Below, in pieces: positions 1-12,164 of a DNA stretch of 64,000 bases. Source of the DNA: Cunninghamella blakesleeana (Eukaryota; Mucoromycota; Mucoromycetes; Mucorales; Cunninghamellaceae); NCBI GenBank assembly GCA_017871115.1, contig JAFCIZ010000007.1, forward strand, positions 2,232,001 through 2,296,000, read 5' to 3'. How positions within the stretch are numbered: the first letter of the stretch is position 1; each line of letters starts with the position of its first letter. The notes below the pieces were generated by a model. That model worked only from the letters and a program-made list of their open reading frames with translations. It did no database searches and was not told the DNA's origin. Made by a program: the position numbers and the translations under genes.

Positions 1-317
1 AAAAAAAGGATGGATGGAAATGGATGGCAATATAAAATACGATGGATGGATTTATTCAACTGCAATTCTAAACATATACATCTATGGAAACACATATATG
101 TATATTAAAAAAAGGAATGACATTTTTTATGTGGATTTGGACAAATATAATATTATCATCAGTATTATAATAATAATAGCAATAGCAACTTAAGCAACAG
201 CACATAATAACAAAGAACAAATGCGTATTATCAAATATGGGCTCTTATTATTGTTTTTATGCATAGCTATATATCTCATATTATATATTACTTTTTTGGA
301 TATTATTTTATTTTTAG
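1..317. other. 5' flank or intron upstream of RPL18
   Basis: AT-rich non-coding sequence. It ends in a good acceptor (TTTTTAG at 311-317) directly before the second codon of RPL18, so at least its right part is intron. The start ATG should be followed directly by a GT donor, and I find no ATG-GT in this stretch. The ATG is probably left of the window. An ATG at 24-26 followed by GC would need a rare GC-AG intron. Confidence 0.5.
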
Positions 318-1198
318 GGTATTGACATTAAGAAGCATCACGTCAAGAACAGTAACCGTACTGCTCCTAAGTCTGACAACGTTTACTTACAATTGTTGGT
401 CAAGGTATATATATACATATATAAATATGCATTTTTTTAAGAGAAAGATAATGTTGTACACAGTATGCATATATGTAGTATTATTTTTTTAAAAGAGATA
501 AAGAGAATGGATAATATACAATATATATATGTTTATTATTTAAAAAAGTGATAATAAAAAAGGGCACTATACAAAATATTTATATAATCAGCATATAAAC
601 AACAAAAAGAATGGATATACTAGGAATAATAATGTCAACAGTAGCAAAAAAGAAGAAAGAGAGTATAGGTATGTTTTGTATGTTTATTAACGACGAATAT
701 ATATTTTTGTTAATATTTTTTTAAATTTAGTTGTACCGTTTCCTTGCTCGTCGTACTGATGCTGAGTTCAACAAAGTTGTCTTAAAACGTCTCTTTATGT
801 CTCGTATCAACCGTCCTCCTGTCACCGTATCTCGCTTAACCAAATACGCTGCTAAGAAGGAAGCTGCTAACAAGACCTTTGTTGTTGTTGGTACCGTCAC
901 TGATGATTCTCGTCTTTTGGAAGTTCCTAAATTATCCATTGCTGCCTTACATGTTACCAAGACTGCTAAAGCTCGTATCTTAAAAGCTGGTGGTGAAATC
1001 TTAACTTTGGATCAATTGGCTCTCCGTGCTCCTACTGGTGCTAACACTATCCTCGTTCGTGGTGCCAAGAACAACCGTGAAGCCGTCAAGCACTTCGGTA
1101 TGGGTCCTCATAAGAACAAGAAACCCTATGTTCGTTCCAAGGGACGTAAATTTGAAAAAGCTCGTGGTAAACGTGCTTCTCGTGGTTTCAAGGTTTAA
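318..1198 (+). CDS. RPL18: 60S ribosomal protein L18 (5' partial)
   Basis: Structural protein of the large cytosolic ribosomal subunit (eL18 family). Exons are 318-404 and 731-1198. The first visible exon begins [20 protein letters not shown], which is the eL18 N-terminus minus its Met. The second begins [20 protein letters not shown] and ends at TAA 1196-1198 with a basic tail ([19 protein letters not shown]). With an initial Met the protein would be 185 aa, close to the 186 aa of yeast. Codons are much less AT-biased than in neighbouring genes (many GGT, CGT, GTC, AAG), as expected for high expression. The 326-base intron 405-730 is long for this region; I found no convincing snoRNA boxes in it. 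The start exon is not resolved. Confidence 0.95.
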
Positions 1199-1861
1199 AA
1201 AAAATCTAATCTTATATTTTTTTTAAATCTTTCAATAATAAAAAAAGGAAAAAAAAAGGGATATATATCATCAATCATTTTATTATATGTATGTTTTTTT
1301 TATTCTTTTTATTTTTATTCATATAAAATCAATTCATTCGTATATATATATATTATTATTATTATTATTATTAATATCATCATTATCATAATTATTATTG
1401 CTATTTTTTTTGGGAGGTATAAAAAAAATATATATTAAATAAATTGTATTTTAAAATCAACAATGCTCAATTTCCAAATCTGATCAACAAGTTGCATTGC
1501 AAGATTGTTCAAACTCCGCCAATCTACATTTTAAGAATAGCTATAGCTTTTAGTTTATGTTTACTGACTTCTCCTTTGTTGACGTTTCACTGTAAAACTA
1601 TTGCTCATATTAAGTAGTTATTTTATCTAAATTGACAATAGATGATATTATATCTAGTGAATATATATGTATGTGTGTTTAAACTGTTTTTCATTTATAA
1701 AATTTGTAATCATTCATTTTATTTATCTTCATCGACATGTTTATAAATACTGGTATTTTCTTTATTTATTGTTTAATAATAAAGATAAAGAATGATTATA
1801 ATTTAAAAGAGCTTGTATATCAGGCTAATCAAAAATAAAAAAGCATAAAATATATTATTAT
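1199..1861. other. Convergent intergenic region with an open protein-like stretch
   Basis: Lies between the 3' ends of RPL18 and the Tti2-like gene. It is mostly AT-rich, with ATT repeats at 1349-1373. Frame 1423-1617 on the plus strand is open for 64 codons without a convincing start, and 1480-1600 is clearly less AT-rich and protein-like (for example KLHCKIVQTPPIYILRIAIA). It may be a relic of coding DNA; see findings. Confidence 0.4.
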
Positions 1862-3345
1862 TTAGATCAAGGTTACAAAAACCATGTATTTATATTTATA
1901 TTTAAATACCTCAATTTTTTCGTGGCATAAATAATATAGAGACTGGTATACAGTTTTGATATGATTGCATAATTCTTGATTTTCAATATCTAAATAATAA
2001 AATATCAATAAACGAATGTATAAGTATAAATATTAACAAGTATCTCTCTTTTGTATTGATGTATTTTATCTTTTTATCTTTTTTTATTTTTTTTCTTACC
2101 GTGTTTATCGCAATTATTAAGCCAAGCTGTTACAAGTCCCTTTAATATCATTGGTCCATGAAATGGAATTCTAAAATAGACACAATATTAAATAAATTCA
2201 AAGAAACGAGTATTAGCTTAAGATTGATAAAATAAAATATAATAATAGTATTAATTACCTTGGCCATGCTTTTTGAATAGTATGCTCCAGTAATGTTAAC
2301 GATAAATGATTGATTTCAATATTCAGTAATTGTAGTCCATTATCAATTGCAAAAATAATTACCTATATAATAAGCATATGGATATTTAAAATATAATTAA
2401 CAGTTATTGTATATATATATAAATGATATACCTTTAAATATTGAATAGTTAAAGCACCAAGTTCAGGAATTAATTTATCGATTGTTTGTAAAAAAACTTT
2501 TAAAAAACTTGATTTATGTCCAGCATATGTTAAGCCCAAGATTATTCCATCGGTCATCATTTTGTCAAATAGCATGCACCTTTCTTTACTTCCAACAGGT
2601 TTTGTCTTTGCAACTAAATCAATTAAACAGGAGTATGTTGACTGTAGTAGCGGCAAATCTCGATCATCTGATAGATATTTCAAACAGTGAAATAATGCCT
2701 ATAATATGTTTTTATAAATAAATTTTTATAATATATATAAATATATATATAATATAATGGATCCTTACATCGATAAAAACATTTTCTAATCCAAACTTAA
2801 TAATAACGTCTGAGTCTAATTTTGAAATCATATTATGCACTAGTGTTACAGCACGATTTTTGTTTTCTATATTATAATCATCTAATATGCGTAATACTGG
2901 TGGAATAAGTTTCGATAATATCGATTCCAGTTGATTTGTCTAATAATAAAATTAATTTTTTTTTTTTTTTTTTTTCAATTAATACACTGCTTCCAAGTCT
3001 TCTTTTATTTTTACTTTTTTCTTTCTTTCACTTTTTTCTTTTTACGTTACAAGTTTCTATTATCCATTCAATAATATCTATAGTATTAAATCCATGATTC
3101 ATTTCCTTCCATGCTTCTTTTAATTGAATAGGTTCATCGTTATATTGTTTGACTATTTTAAAGTTTTTCTTTTTTTGAAGTTGCTGACTTTGTGTAGGAA
3201 AGGTTGGTTTAATAATATTTTCAAAAATATGATCCAGGTGGTCTGTTATAAGATGCTGAGAAAATAAAAGTTCATCATCAGCTTTGTTATGTTGACAGTA
3301 TTTGGAATGATAATAATCAAGAAAAAATTGATGACTCTGTTTCAT
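1862..3345 (-). CDS. TTI2: Tti2-like protein (TTT complex, PIKK maturation)
   Basis: Probable TELO2-interacting protein 2. Tti2 acts with Tel2 and Tti1 as a cochaperone that stabilises PI3K-like kinases (TOR, ATM/ATR and others). Six exons, all in frame: 3345-3046, 2939-2769, 2698-2432, 2362-2259, 2170-2100 and 1989-1862, giving 346 aa. The product is an all-helical HEAT-like protein. Recognisable stretches are FGLENVFIDALFHCLKYLSD, GSKERCMLFDKMMTDGIILG and KAWPRIPFHGPMILKGLVTA. The spacing of paired helices and the WPRIP segment near the C-terminus fit Tti2. The family is poorly conserved, and this protein is shorter than yeast (about 420 aa) or human (about 510 aa) Tti2. The start is the first in-frame ATG, at 3345. 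It is divergent from RPB2 across 423 bases. Another HEAT-repeat protein is the main alternative. Confidence 0.62.
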
Positions 3346-3768
3346 TAGGACAATAAATAAGTGTTGTCGAAAACACAAAATGAAAATAGAATAGAAAATA
3401 AAAAGACAAAATGAAGAAAAGGGGAAGGTAGTTTTTTATTTTTTAGAATTTGGTTTTTAATGTCCGATATTTTTGGCTGGCAGTGGCTTAAAGAGAGCTA
3501 GCGGGTAAAAATTCGTTGTGTTCTTTCTCATTCCATTATTTTTTTAATTTCACCTTTCTTTTTTCTTTTTTAACTTTTGATTGCTCTTACTTTTTGAGCA
3601 ATCAATTAAATCTTTGTATCATCTATTCAGTTTTGTATTTTCCTTTTTCATATATACATAAATATATCTTTTATTTAAATAAAATAATTTAAAATCAACA
3701 CTCTTTATTATTATTCTTTTTGCACAATCTTCTATTGAAGCTAACGTAACCCATTTGACACAAACAAT
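3346..3768. promoter_or_regulatory. Shared divergent promoter region, TTI2-like / RPB2
   Basis: 423 bases between the two start codons. A less AT-rich island at 3460-3515 (GGCTGGCAGTGGCTTAAAG, then GCTAGCGGG) sits in AT-rich flanks with pyrimidine tracts towards RPB2. No motif is firmly identified. Its position makes it the likely bidirectional promoter. Confidence 0.5.
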
Positions 3769-6700
3769 ATGATGGAAGAAAATTATAATTATGCTGAAAA
3801 TGGTTAGTTTAAAGCTTATTATATTATAAATACACGCTATACTATATTATACTATTGAGAATTGAAAAAAAAAAAAATGAATGAACTCATATATAAATCT
3901 TTATTCACTTTATTATTAATATCATTTTATTATTATTATTATTATTATTATTTATAAACAGAATACTTTCTGCCTGAGGGTGAAGTTGCATATGAAGATG
4001 AACCTATAACGTAAAATACTTTAACATAAACTAAAGTATTATACTTATATATGAATTATATCGTTCGTATAATAGAATAACACCATATTTTTATGTTTTT
4101 ATATTATAATAGACAAGAAGATTGTTGGACAGTTATTTCTTCCTTTTTTGATGAAAAAGGTCTTGTACGGCAACAATTAGATTCCTTTGATGAATTTGTA
4201 CAAAATACTATGCAAGAGCTTGTTGATGAAAATTCAAACCTTGTACTTCAACACGTTGGTGGTGATGGTGATGTCACGGTACAATAACAATATACATATA
4301 CATATATACATATATATATATTTCGAAAAAAACGCCTTATTTACGTATCTATTTATTCATATCTATGATTAAAAAAAAAAATACGTATTATAATATAATT
4401 ATAATAGAAACGATATATAATTGAATTTGGACAAATCTATTTATCGAAACCTACAATGACTGAAGCTGATGGTAGTACTCAACCTATGTTTCCTCAAGAA
4501 GCTCGGATTAGAAATTTAACGTAAAGAAAAAATATGCCTCTTAATAATAATATATCATTCAAATAAATTTGATTACTAATAATCATCAATATTATTCTTT
4601 CTTTTTTTTTATATATATTAAAAAATAATATAGATATGCATCACCATTGTATGTTGATATGAAAAAAAGAACACAATTAGCTATACCACAAGATCCAAAT
4701 AATCCAATTAGAAATCCAAATGACCTTTTCGTAGATGAAACTGGTCCAGAAGGTGCACCATGGGTTAAAGTTTTTATTGGAAAGGTTAGTTAATGATTTT
4801 TTATTTATTTTTTATTACTAGTATATAAATAAGTATCTATATCTATATCTATATCTATATTTTATATTTTTATATTAAATTTAAACCTATTTTTATTTCT
4901 AGGTTCCTATTATGCTTCGATCAACCTACTGTATTTTACACGATATGCCAGAAAGTGAAATGCATGAACTGAATGAATGTTCCTTTGATATGGGTGGTTA
5001 CTTTGTTATTAATGGATCAGAAAAAGTATTAATTGCTCAAGAACGTATGGCTACTAACACTGTATATGTATTTTCGAAAGCACCACCATCAAATATTCAA
5101 TATACAGCTGAAATTCGATCACAGGCAGAAAAAGGATCAAAAAATGCTTCACCATTATCTGTAAAAATGATGCGTTCATCTGCTGAACGTGGTTCAAGTG
5201 GGCAATGTATTCGTGCTACATTACCGTATATTCGTTCTGATGTTCCTGTAGTGGTCGTCTTCCGTGCTTTAGGACAAGTATCTGATCGTGATGTATTAGA
5301 ACACATTTGTTACGATAGAAATGATTATGAAATGTTAGAAATGTTAAAACCATCTATTGAAGAAGCTTTTGTTATTCAAGATCAAGATGTTGCATTGGAT
5401 TATATTGGTAAAAGAGGTACAACCGTTGGCGCTACAAGGGATAGACGTGTCAAATATGCATCTGAAATTTTACAAAAAGAATTATTACCTCATGTTGGAA
5501 CTGCTTATAAAACGGAAACGCGTAAATCATACTTCTTTGGTTATATGATTCATCGTTTACTGCTTGCTGCTTTAGAGAGACGTGAATTAGATGATCGTGA
5601 TCACTATGGGAAAAAACGTATGGATTTGGCTGGTCCTCTTATGGCTGGTTTGTTTAGATTATTATTTAAAAAACTTACAAAGGATGTTGCAAAATATTTA
5701 CAAAAGGTAATTTTTTTAAAAAGGGAAAAAAGTATATATCCATATATATACATACCAACTGTATAGATAATTGTAATATTGTGTATATTAATTATATAAT
5801 AAATTTTTATTATAATTATATATTTATGTAGTGTATAGAATCTGGTCGTGAATTCAATCTTACTTTAGCTGTTAAATCAAATACTATTACAAACGGTTTA
5901 AAATATTCTTTAGCTACTGGTAATTGGGGTGATCAAAAGAAAGCTATGCAAGCTAGAGCTGGTGTTTCTCAAGTATTAAACAGATATACGTTTGCTTCAA
6001 CTTTATCGCATTTACGTCGTTGTAATACACCTATTGGTCGTGATGGTAAAATTGCCAAACCTCGTCAATTACACAATACACATTGGGGTTTAGTATGTCC
6101 AGCTGAAACGCCTGAAGGTCAAGCTTGTGGTCTTGTTAAAAATCTTGCACTTATGTCATATATCTCTGTTGGTTCATCTGCTAAACCTGTGGTAATGTTC
6201 TTGGAAGAATGGGCTATGGAAAACTTAGAAGAAATTAGTCCTCATAATATTGCCGACGCCACAAAGGTGTTTGTCAATGGTGTTTGGATTGGTGTACATC
6301 GTGATCCTGGAGAATTAGTCAATGCTCTTAAACAAATGCGTCGATCAGTAGATATTTCACCTGAAGTTAGTATTGTACGAGATATTCGTGAAAAGGAATT
6401 AAGAATGTATACAGATGCTGGACGATGCTGTAGACCACTCTTCTTGGTAGAAAATCAACAATTGCGTATGACCCGTGATCACTTGATACGTCTACAAGAT
6501 CCTGAAGATGATTATCGTTGGCAAAATTTGGTAGCTGATAGTATTGTTGAATATGTTGATGCAGATGAAGAAGAAACTGCTATGATATGTATGACACCTG
6601 AAGATCTTAATGAATCCCATATGGCTGCTCAATATGGTGCCCCTCTTCAACAATCTCGCGATTTAGCTAGTCGTGTTAAAAGTCAAACTGGTAATTACTC

Positions 6701-8253
6701 TCATACATGGACTCATTGTGAAATTCATCCTAGTATGATTCTTGGTATTTGTGCTAGCATTATTCCATTCCCTGATCATAATCAGGTAATTTTTTTTTTT
6801 TAAAAAAAACGAAAATAATAATTTAAATGAAATTACTCAATATATATTTTTCTATTTTTCTATTTTTCTTCTTTAGTCCCCTCGTAATACATATCAATCT
6901 GCTATGGGTAAACAAGCTATGGGTGTATATCTTACTAATTTCCAAACTAGAATGGATACATTAGCCAATATCTTATACTATCCTCAAAAACCATTAACAA
7001 CTACAAGATCAATGGAATTCTTACGTTTCCGTGAATTACCTGCTGGACAGAACGCCATTGTAGCCATTTTATGTTACTCCGGTTATAATCAAGAAGATTC
7101 TGTCATTATGAATCAAAGTAGTATTGACCGTGGTTTGTTTAGAAGTTTATTCTTCAGAACTTATATGGATGCAGAAAAGAAAGCTGGTATGATGTTTATG
7201 GAAGAATTTGAAAAACCAACTAGAGAATCGACATTACGATTGAAGCATGGTACTTATGAAAAGTTGGAAGATGATGGATTAATTGCGCCAGGAACAAGAG
7301 TATCTGGGGATGACATTATTATTGGTAAAACAGCACCTATCCCTCAAGAATCTGAGGAATTAGGTCAAAGAACCCAAACACATAGTAAACGAGATGCTTC
7401 CACCCCACTTCGTAGTACAGAAACAGGTATTGTAGATCAAGTAATGTTGACAACAAATCAAGATGGGTTGAAATTCGTAAAAGTAAGAGTAAGATCCACT
7501 CGTGTTCCGCAAATGGGTGATAAATTTGCTTCTCGTCACGGTCAAAAAGGTACAATTGGTATTACATATCGCCAAGAAGATTTCCCATTCACTTCAGAAG
7601 GTATTACACCCGATTTGATTATCAATCCACACGCTATTCCATCACGTATGACTATTGGGCATTTGATTGAATGTTTACTCGGTAAAGTATCAACATTAAC
7701 AGGTAATGAAGGAGATGCAACACCTTTTACTGATGTTACAGTGGAAGCCATTTCTCAAGCATTAGCAGCACAAGGTTATCAACAGCGTGGTTTTGAAGTT
7801 ATGTATAATGGTTTTACTGGTAGAAAATTGAATGCACAAATTTTCCTTGGTCCTACTTATTATCAACGTTTGAAACACATGGTGGATGATAAGATTCATA
7901 GTCGTGCTCGTGGTCCTGTACAAATTTTAACAAGACAGCCTGTAGAAGGTCGTTCAAGAGATGGTGGGTTACGTTTTGGTGAAATGGAACGTGATTGTAT
8001 GATCAGTCATGGTGTAGCTCAATTCTTAAAGGAACGTCTCTTTGATGCATCGGATGCTTATCGTGTACATGTATGTGATATTTGTGGTTTAATGGCTATT
8101 GCTAATTTGAAAAAGAATAACTTTGAGTGTCGCTCATGTAGAAACAAAACAAGAGTATCTCAAATTCATATTCCTTATGCTTGTAAGCTTTTATTCCAGG
8201 AATTAATGGCTATGAATATTGCTCCTCGTATGTTTGTTGATAGCGACGGATAA
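3769..8253 (+). CDS. RPB2: RNA polymerase II second-largest subunit
   Basis: Catalytic core subunit of Pol II in the nucleus, which forms the active-site cleft with Rpb1. Eight exons: 3769-3802, 3962-4010, 4113-4278, 4408-4520, 4634-4784, 4903-5706, 5832-6785 and 6877-8253, all in frame, giving 1215 aa (yeast 1224). Domains appear in order: protrusion and lobe ([20 protein letters not shown], then [20 protein letters not shown]), fork ([40 protein letters not shown]), hybrid-binding region with [18 protein letters not shown] and [20 protein letters not shown], the [20 protein letters not shown] segment near the end, and a C-terminal zinc site CDICG...CRSC. The start has two consecutive ATGs (3769 and 3772); I used the first. 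The intron at 6786-6876 carries a T12A8 palindrome just after its donor. Confidence 0.98.
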
Positions 8254-8589
8254 ATTAATAAATATTTATATATACTCATGAAAAAGAATTAGATACTTTT
8301 TTTTTTTTATTTTTCTTAAAAAAATATTATTATTATTATTTTATTATAACTACTATTTAAAACCCTTTAAAATTATTATGTTTTATGTATATAAAAGTCT
8401 AAAAAAAAACAAATAAATAAAGATCATACACACAATGGAATTATTATTTTATGCTCTGTCAATTTATATTTTTAGAAAAAAAAAAAATAGTAACCAGGCC
8501 TGAGAATGAATTTAAAAACTCATGATTTTTTTTATTACTTTTCGTTTTTCATTTTTTCATTTTTATTTGTCAAATATTGAATTCAAATA
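8254..8589. other. Intergenic, RPB2 to small TM gene
   Basis: 336 bases of AT-rich DNA. AATAAA-like signals near 8413-8420 fit RPB2 3'-end formation, and T-rich tracts at 8526-8570 fit the next promoter. Nothing else seen. Confidence 0.5.
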
Positions 8590-8918
8590 ATGGCAGTCAG
8601 TAATACACCTAAGGCTATTATAAAAGGATGGTAATAAATAAATAAATAAATAAATAGATTATATATATAAAGAATTATTTATTTACCTGGTATATTTATG
8701 ACTATTATGTTTATTTTTTTAGGGCTACCTTGTCAGTACTTGCTTTAGGAGGATATTTATTTAGTAAATCTTATACCAATCGCCAACTACAAGATTACAT
8801 ATCAAAAAATGGATCTGTAACAACAAGTAATATTCAAGATTCAACTCAACAAGATCATGATAATAATAGTAATAATGGTGAAAGACCTTTAAAGAGATCC
8901 GTTCAAAGATCTCTTTAA
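8590..8918 (+). CDS. Small single-TM protein of unknown function (78 aa)
   Basis: Two exons, 8590-8630 and 8723-8918, joined in frame across a 92-base GT-AG intron that splits the Trp codon. The protein starts MAVSNTPKAIIKGWATLSVL. It has one hydrophobic segment (about residues 14-28, ending in GGYLFSK), then a hydrophilic tail rich in Asn, Gln, Asp and Ser, and a basic end (LKRSVQRSL). A short N-terminus, one TM span and a polar tail resemble small mitochondrial inner-membrane or assembly proteins, but I do not recognise the family. That the spliced frame stays open supports a real gene. Confidence 0.6.
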
Positions 8919-8936
8919 TAAAAGATAAAAAAATTG

Positions 8937-8968
<32 letters not shown>

Positions 8969-9327
8969 CATGGATAATGAAAATGTAAATTAGGGTATTT
9001 ACCATAATAAATGATAGATAAAAAAAGAAGTATTTTTTTACATTTATTTTGAAATAAGTAAAATATAGATGTATTTATTTGCATAAATTTTATAATGTAA
9101 TCATAATCAACTTTTAATAAATACAAGTATTTACCAATTAATAGACATATATGATTATTTTTTATAAATACATCAAACTACAAAATAAAAATCATTTATT
9201 TCTACATATTGACCTTTTTTCTTTTCTTTTATGTATATGTACATGTAAATATGATCATTATTATATTAAAAGTAATTTTGACTATATGTTTACATGAATA
9301 AATTTATAATTAAGGGACTAGACGCAC

Positions 9328-9377
<50 letters not shown>

Positions 9378-9707
9378 GTATATATATATCGACTATATAA
9401 TATATAATTATATGAATTAAAAGATGAATTATATGAGAAAGTTTCCATCTTAGTTTTATTTATATACGTATAAAAAAGAGAGAGAAAAGAAGAGAGCAAA
9501 AAATAAAAAGTAAATAGTAAAAAAATAAAATAAAATAAAATAAAGGTAAATAAAATACTAATGAAAACTGATGTTAATATAAATATATATATAAACAATA
9601 ATTATAATATATATATATATTTATAATAGTTGTTTTTTCTTTTTTCTGTGTTCTGTTTCGTTTTTATATTTTTTTTTTTGTTTTTTTTTGTTTTTGTATT
9701 TTCTTTT
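8919..9707. other. Convergent intergenic region with microsatellites
   Basis: Lies between the 3' ends of the small TM gene and casein kinase 1. It holds an (AT)n tract at 8938-8964, a (CA)n/(TA)n compound microsatellite at 9335-9377 and A-rich/G runs at 9470-9540. No gene is supported. Confidence 0.6.
9335..9377. repeat. Compound (CA)n-(TA)n microsatellite
   Basis: About 13 CA units run directly into about 8 TA units, in the convergent gap between two genes. Confidence 0.9.
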
Positions 9708-11791
9708 TTAAAATAAATCAACATGATTAGAATTTGAATGTTGACGCTTGGATTTTATTTGATAATTTGATGAGTTGTCCAGATAGGGTTTATATGGTAA
9801 TTGATTGTCATTAGGAGGAAGGCCAGATGAAAACTGATGAATAGAAGGATATGGTTCGTTATTATTAATTGCTTTAGTAATAGGAGGAAGTTGATGTTGT
9901 AGTTGATTGGGTCTAATGGCGGAAGAAGCTATTAACAGTTGGGGGTGCATCCATTGGCAGGAAAGGAAAAAGGAAAAAGAAAAAGAAAAAGAGAGAAAAA
10001 AAAAAGAAAAAGAAAAAAAGCGTATCAATTATCACAGTATAATCATCCTTTTTTTTTTTTTTTAAAAAAAATTATATATATATGTATCTTTATTTCTACA
10101 CCACCACTATCCTTTTCTCCCTCTCTCTCTCTTTTTCTTCTTTTCATTTTTTTTTTTTTTTTGTATATTTATATATTAATTCAGTTATTTTTCATTTATA
10201 TAAAGACTTACCACCAGGCTGAGCTTCCCTCATAAGAATTCTTCCATTTGAACCAGTAGCATAACCATAGTTCATATAAGATGGATCTTGTTGAGAATTT
10301 TGTTGTGTTTGTAAACTGGAACTATTATAAGTTTGATGTTGTAACATACGTTGTTGTTGTTGGTATTGTAACATGACATCGTCTAAACGTTTCGAAGTTT
10401 CTGGAGATTTATTGGTATCTGTACGGTATTGTTGTTGCTGTTGCTGTTGCTGTTGTGGCTGTGTACGATGGTGACCGGCTGTGGCACCGCTAGCTGGTAA
10501 AGCGCCCATCATGGCACGACGTTGATTTGGTAATGCAGATTCATATGGGGTGGACGGTGAAGCATAAAGTGGTGGGTCTAAAGGTGCTGCTGGAGTTGAT
10601 TCTGCCATTTTTTTTTCATGCTAAAAATATATAAATAAATATAAAAAAAGAAAATAAAGAGATGCATAAATAAATAAAGTTGTGGGTTTCTATCTATTTT
10701 TATACTACCCCAATAACCTTGTTTTTTATTATTATTATTATTTTATTATTTTCATTTACCATTTTTCGGATAGTCCAATCAAATACATAATCATATTGAA
10801 AACCTTCACGTACAAATAAATCTCTGAAAAGTTTTCGTAAATAGGAATAATCAGGTTTATCATCAAATCGTAGGGAACGAACATAATTAAGATATATAAC
10901 AAATTCTTGATGTAATCCACGACATAATGCATCAGCAGAGGTAATCATTTTTTTTTCCATAATTTTATCATATTTTTCTTTTTTTGTACGAGCGCGAATG
11001 CCTTGCCAAGGAAGCTGGCCACGACAAAAGTAGACCAAGATATAGCCTAAAGATTCCAAGTCATCTCTTCGTGATTGTTCAATACCAAGATGTGTGTTGA
11101 CACTTGCATATCGTGGTGTGCCAGTTAAATTTTTGTTCTCCCTATAAGGGATATGTGTATTTGTTTTAGGATCCCTGAATCGTTTTGCCAATCCAAAATC
11201 AATCATGTTTACTTGGTTTCCCCGCTTAGCAATACCCATTAAAAAGTTGTCTGGTTTAATATCTCTATAATATATATAAAAAAAAAAAAAAGATGGTAAG
11301 GTGAGAATGAATCATAATAAAAATTAAAAAAGGTTATTACTATTCCAGTTTTTTGATTATTACCTATGAATAAATCCTTTTGAATGTACATATTCTACAC
11401 GAGACAACTAGTAATAATGAAAAAATAAGATTAATGATGAATCCTATCCAATAATATGTGTATACGTTATTTATAGAAAATATTATGACAATGATGATGA
11501 TATATTACCAATTGATCAGCCAAAAGTAATACAGTCTTGAGAGAAAATCGTCTTTTACAAAAATTAAATAAATCTTCCATTGAAGGGCCTAATAAATCCA
11601 TTACTAGTACGTTGTGATCACCTTCTTTACCATACCAACGTACAAAAGGAATACCGACACCACCGGCTAATGTTTTGTATACTCTTGCTTCATATTCAAG
11701 TTGTGGATGAGCTGCACGAACGCTTTCCATCTTTACTGCAACATCTTCACCACTCATTATATTAGAACCTATGCATATGTAATAGTAATAA

Positions 11792-11825
<34 letters not shown>

Positions 11826-11996
11826 TATATATATATATTTAATATATTACTGGTTTGTCTATATTTACATGTATTTAATATATCCATATATATGTTATAT
11901 CTCACCTAAATAAATTTCACCAAATGACCCAGCTCCAATTTTTTTGCCAAGTTTATATTTGTTGCCTATCCGAACTTCTTTTACTTCCATAGCCAT
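9708..11996 (-). CDS. HRR25: Casein kinase 1, delta/epsilon (Hrr25) type
   Basis: Ser/Thr protein kinase of the CK1 family (roles in vesicle traffic, ribosome maturation, DNA repair and clock-type regulation in fungi). Six exons: 11996-11906, 11768-11509, 11407-11364, 11264-10760, 10620-10212 and 9928-9708; 509 aa. The N-terminal kinase domain has the Gly loop [18 protein letters not shown] (lysine), catalytic loop [25 protein letters not shown] and the CK1 signature [20 protein letters not shown] followed by [14 protein letters not shown]. The kinase is followed by a low-complexity Gln/Pro/Ser tail with Q9 and Q4 runs, ending [20 protein letters not shown] and [13 protein letters not shown] place it with Hrr25/CK1-delta rather than the palmitoylated Yck group, and no C-terminal CC motif is present. 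The intron at 10211-9929 contains a T15A8 palindrome. Confidence 0.93.
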
Positions 11997-12128
11997 CTTA
12001 TATTTAAATTTATATTATTATTATCTGTTTCTTTCTTTTATTATTGCTGTTGTTATGATTATTGCTGTTGTAAACTTATTAACAAGGATGATAAAAAGTG
12101 AATAGTATATGTATATATATATATGTTA

Positions 12129-12164
<36 letters not shown>

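Noticed and set aside
405..730. snoRNA in the RPL18 intron
   Set aside because: A GTGATAA resembling a C box occurs near 548, but no D box or terminal stem was found.
9290..9598. Minus-strand frame with many Phe/Tyr and a (VC)n run
   Set aside because: Produced by the CA/TA microsatellite and AT-rich DNA.
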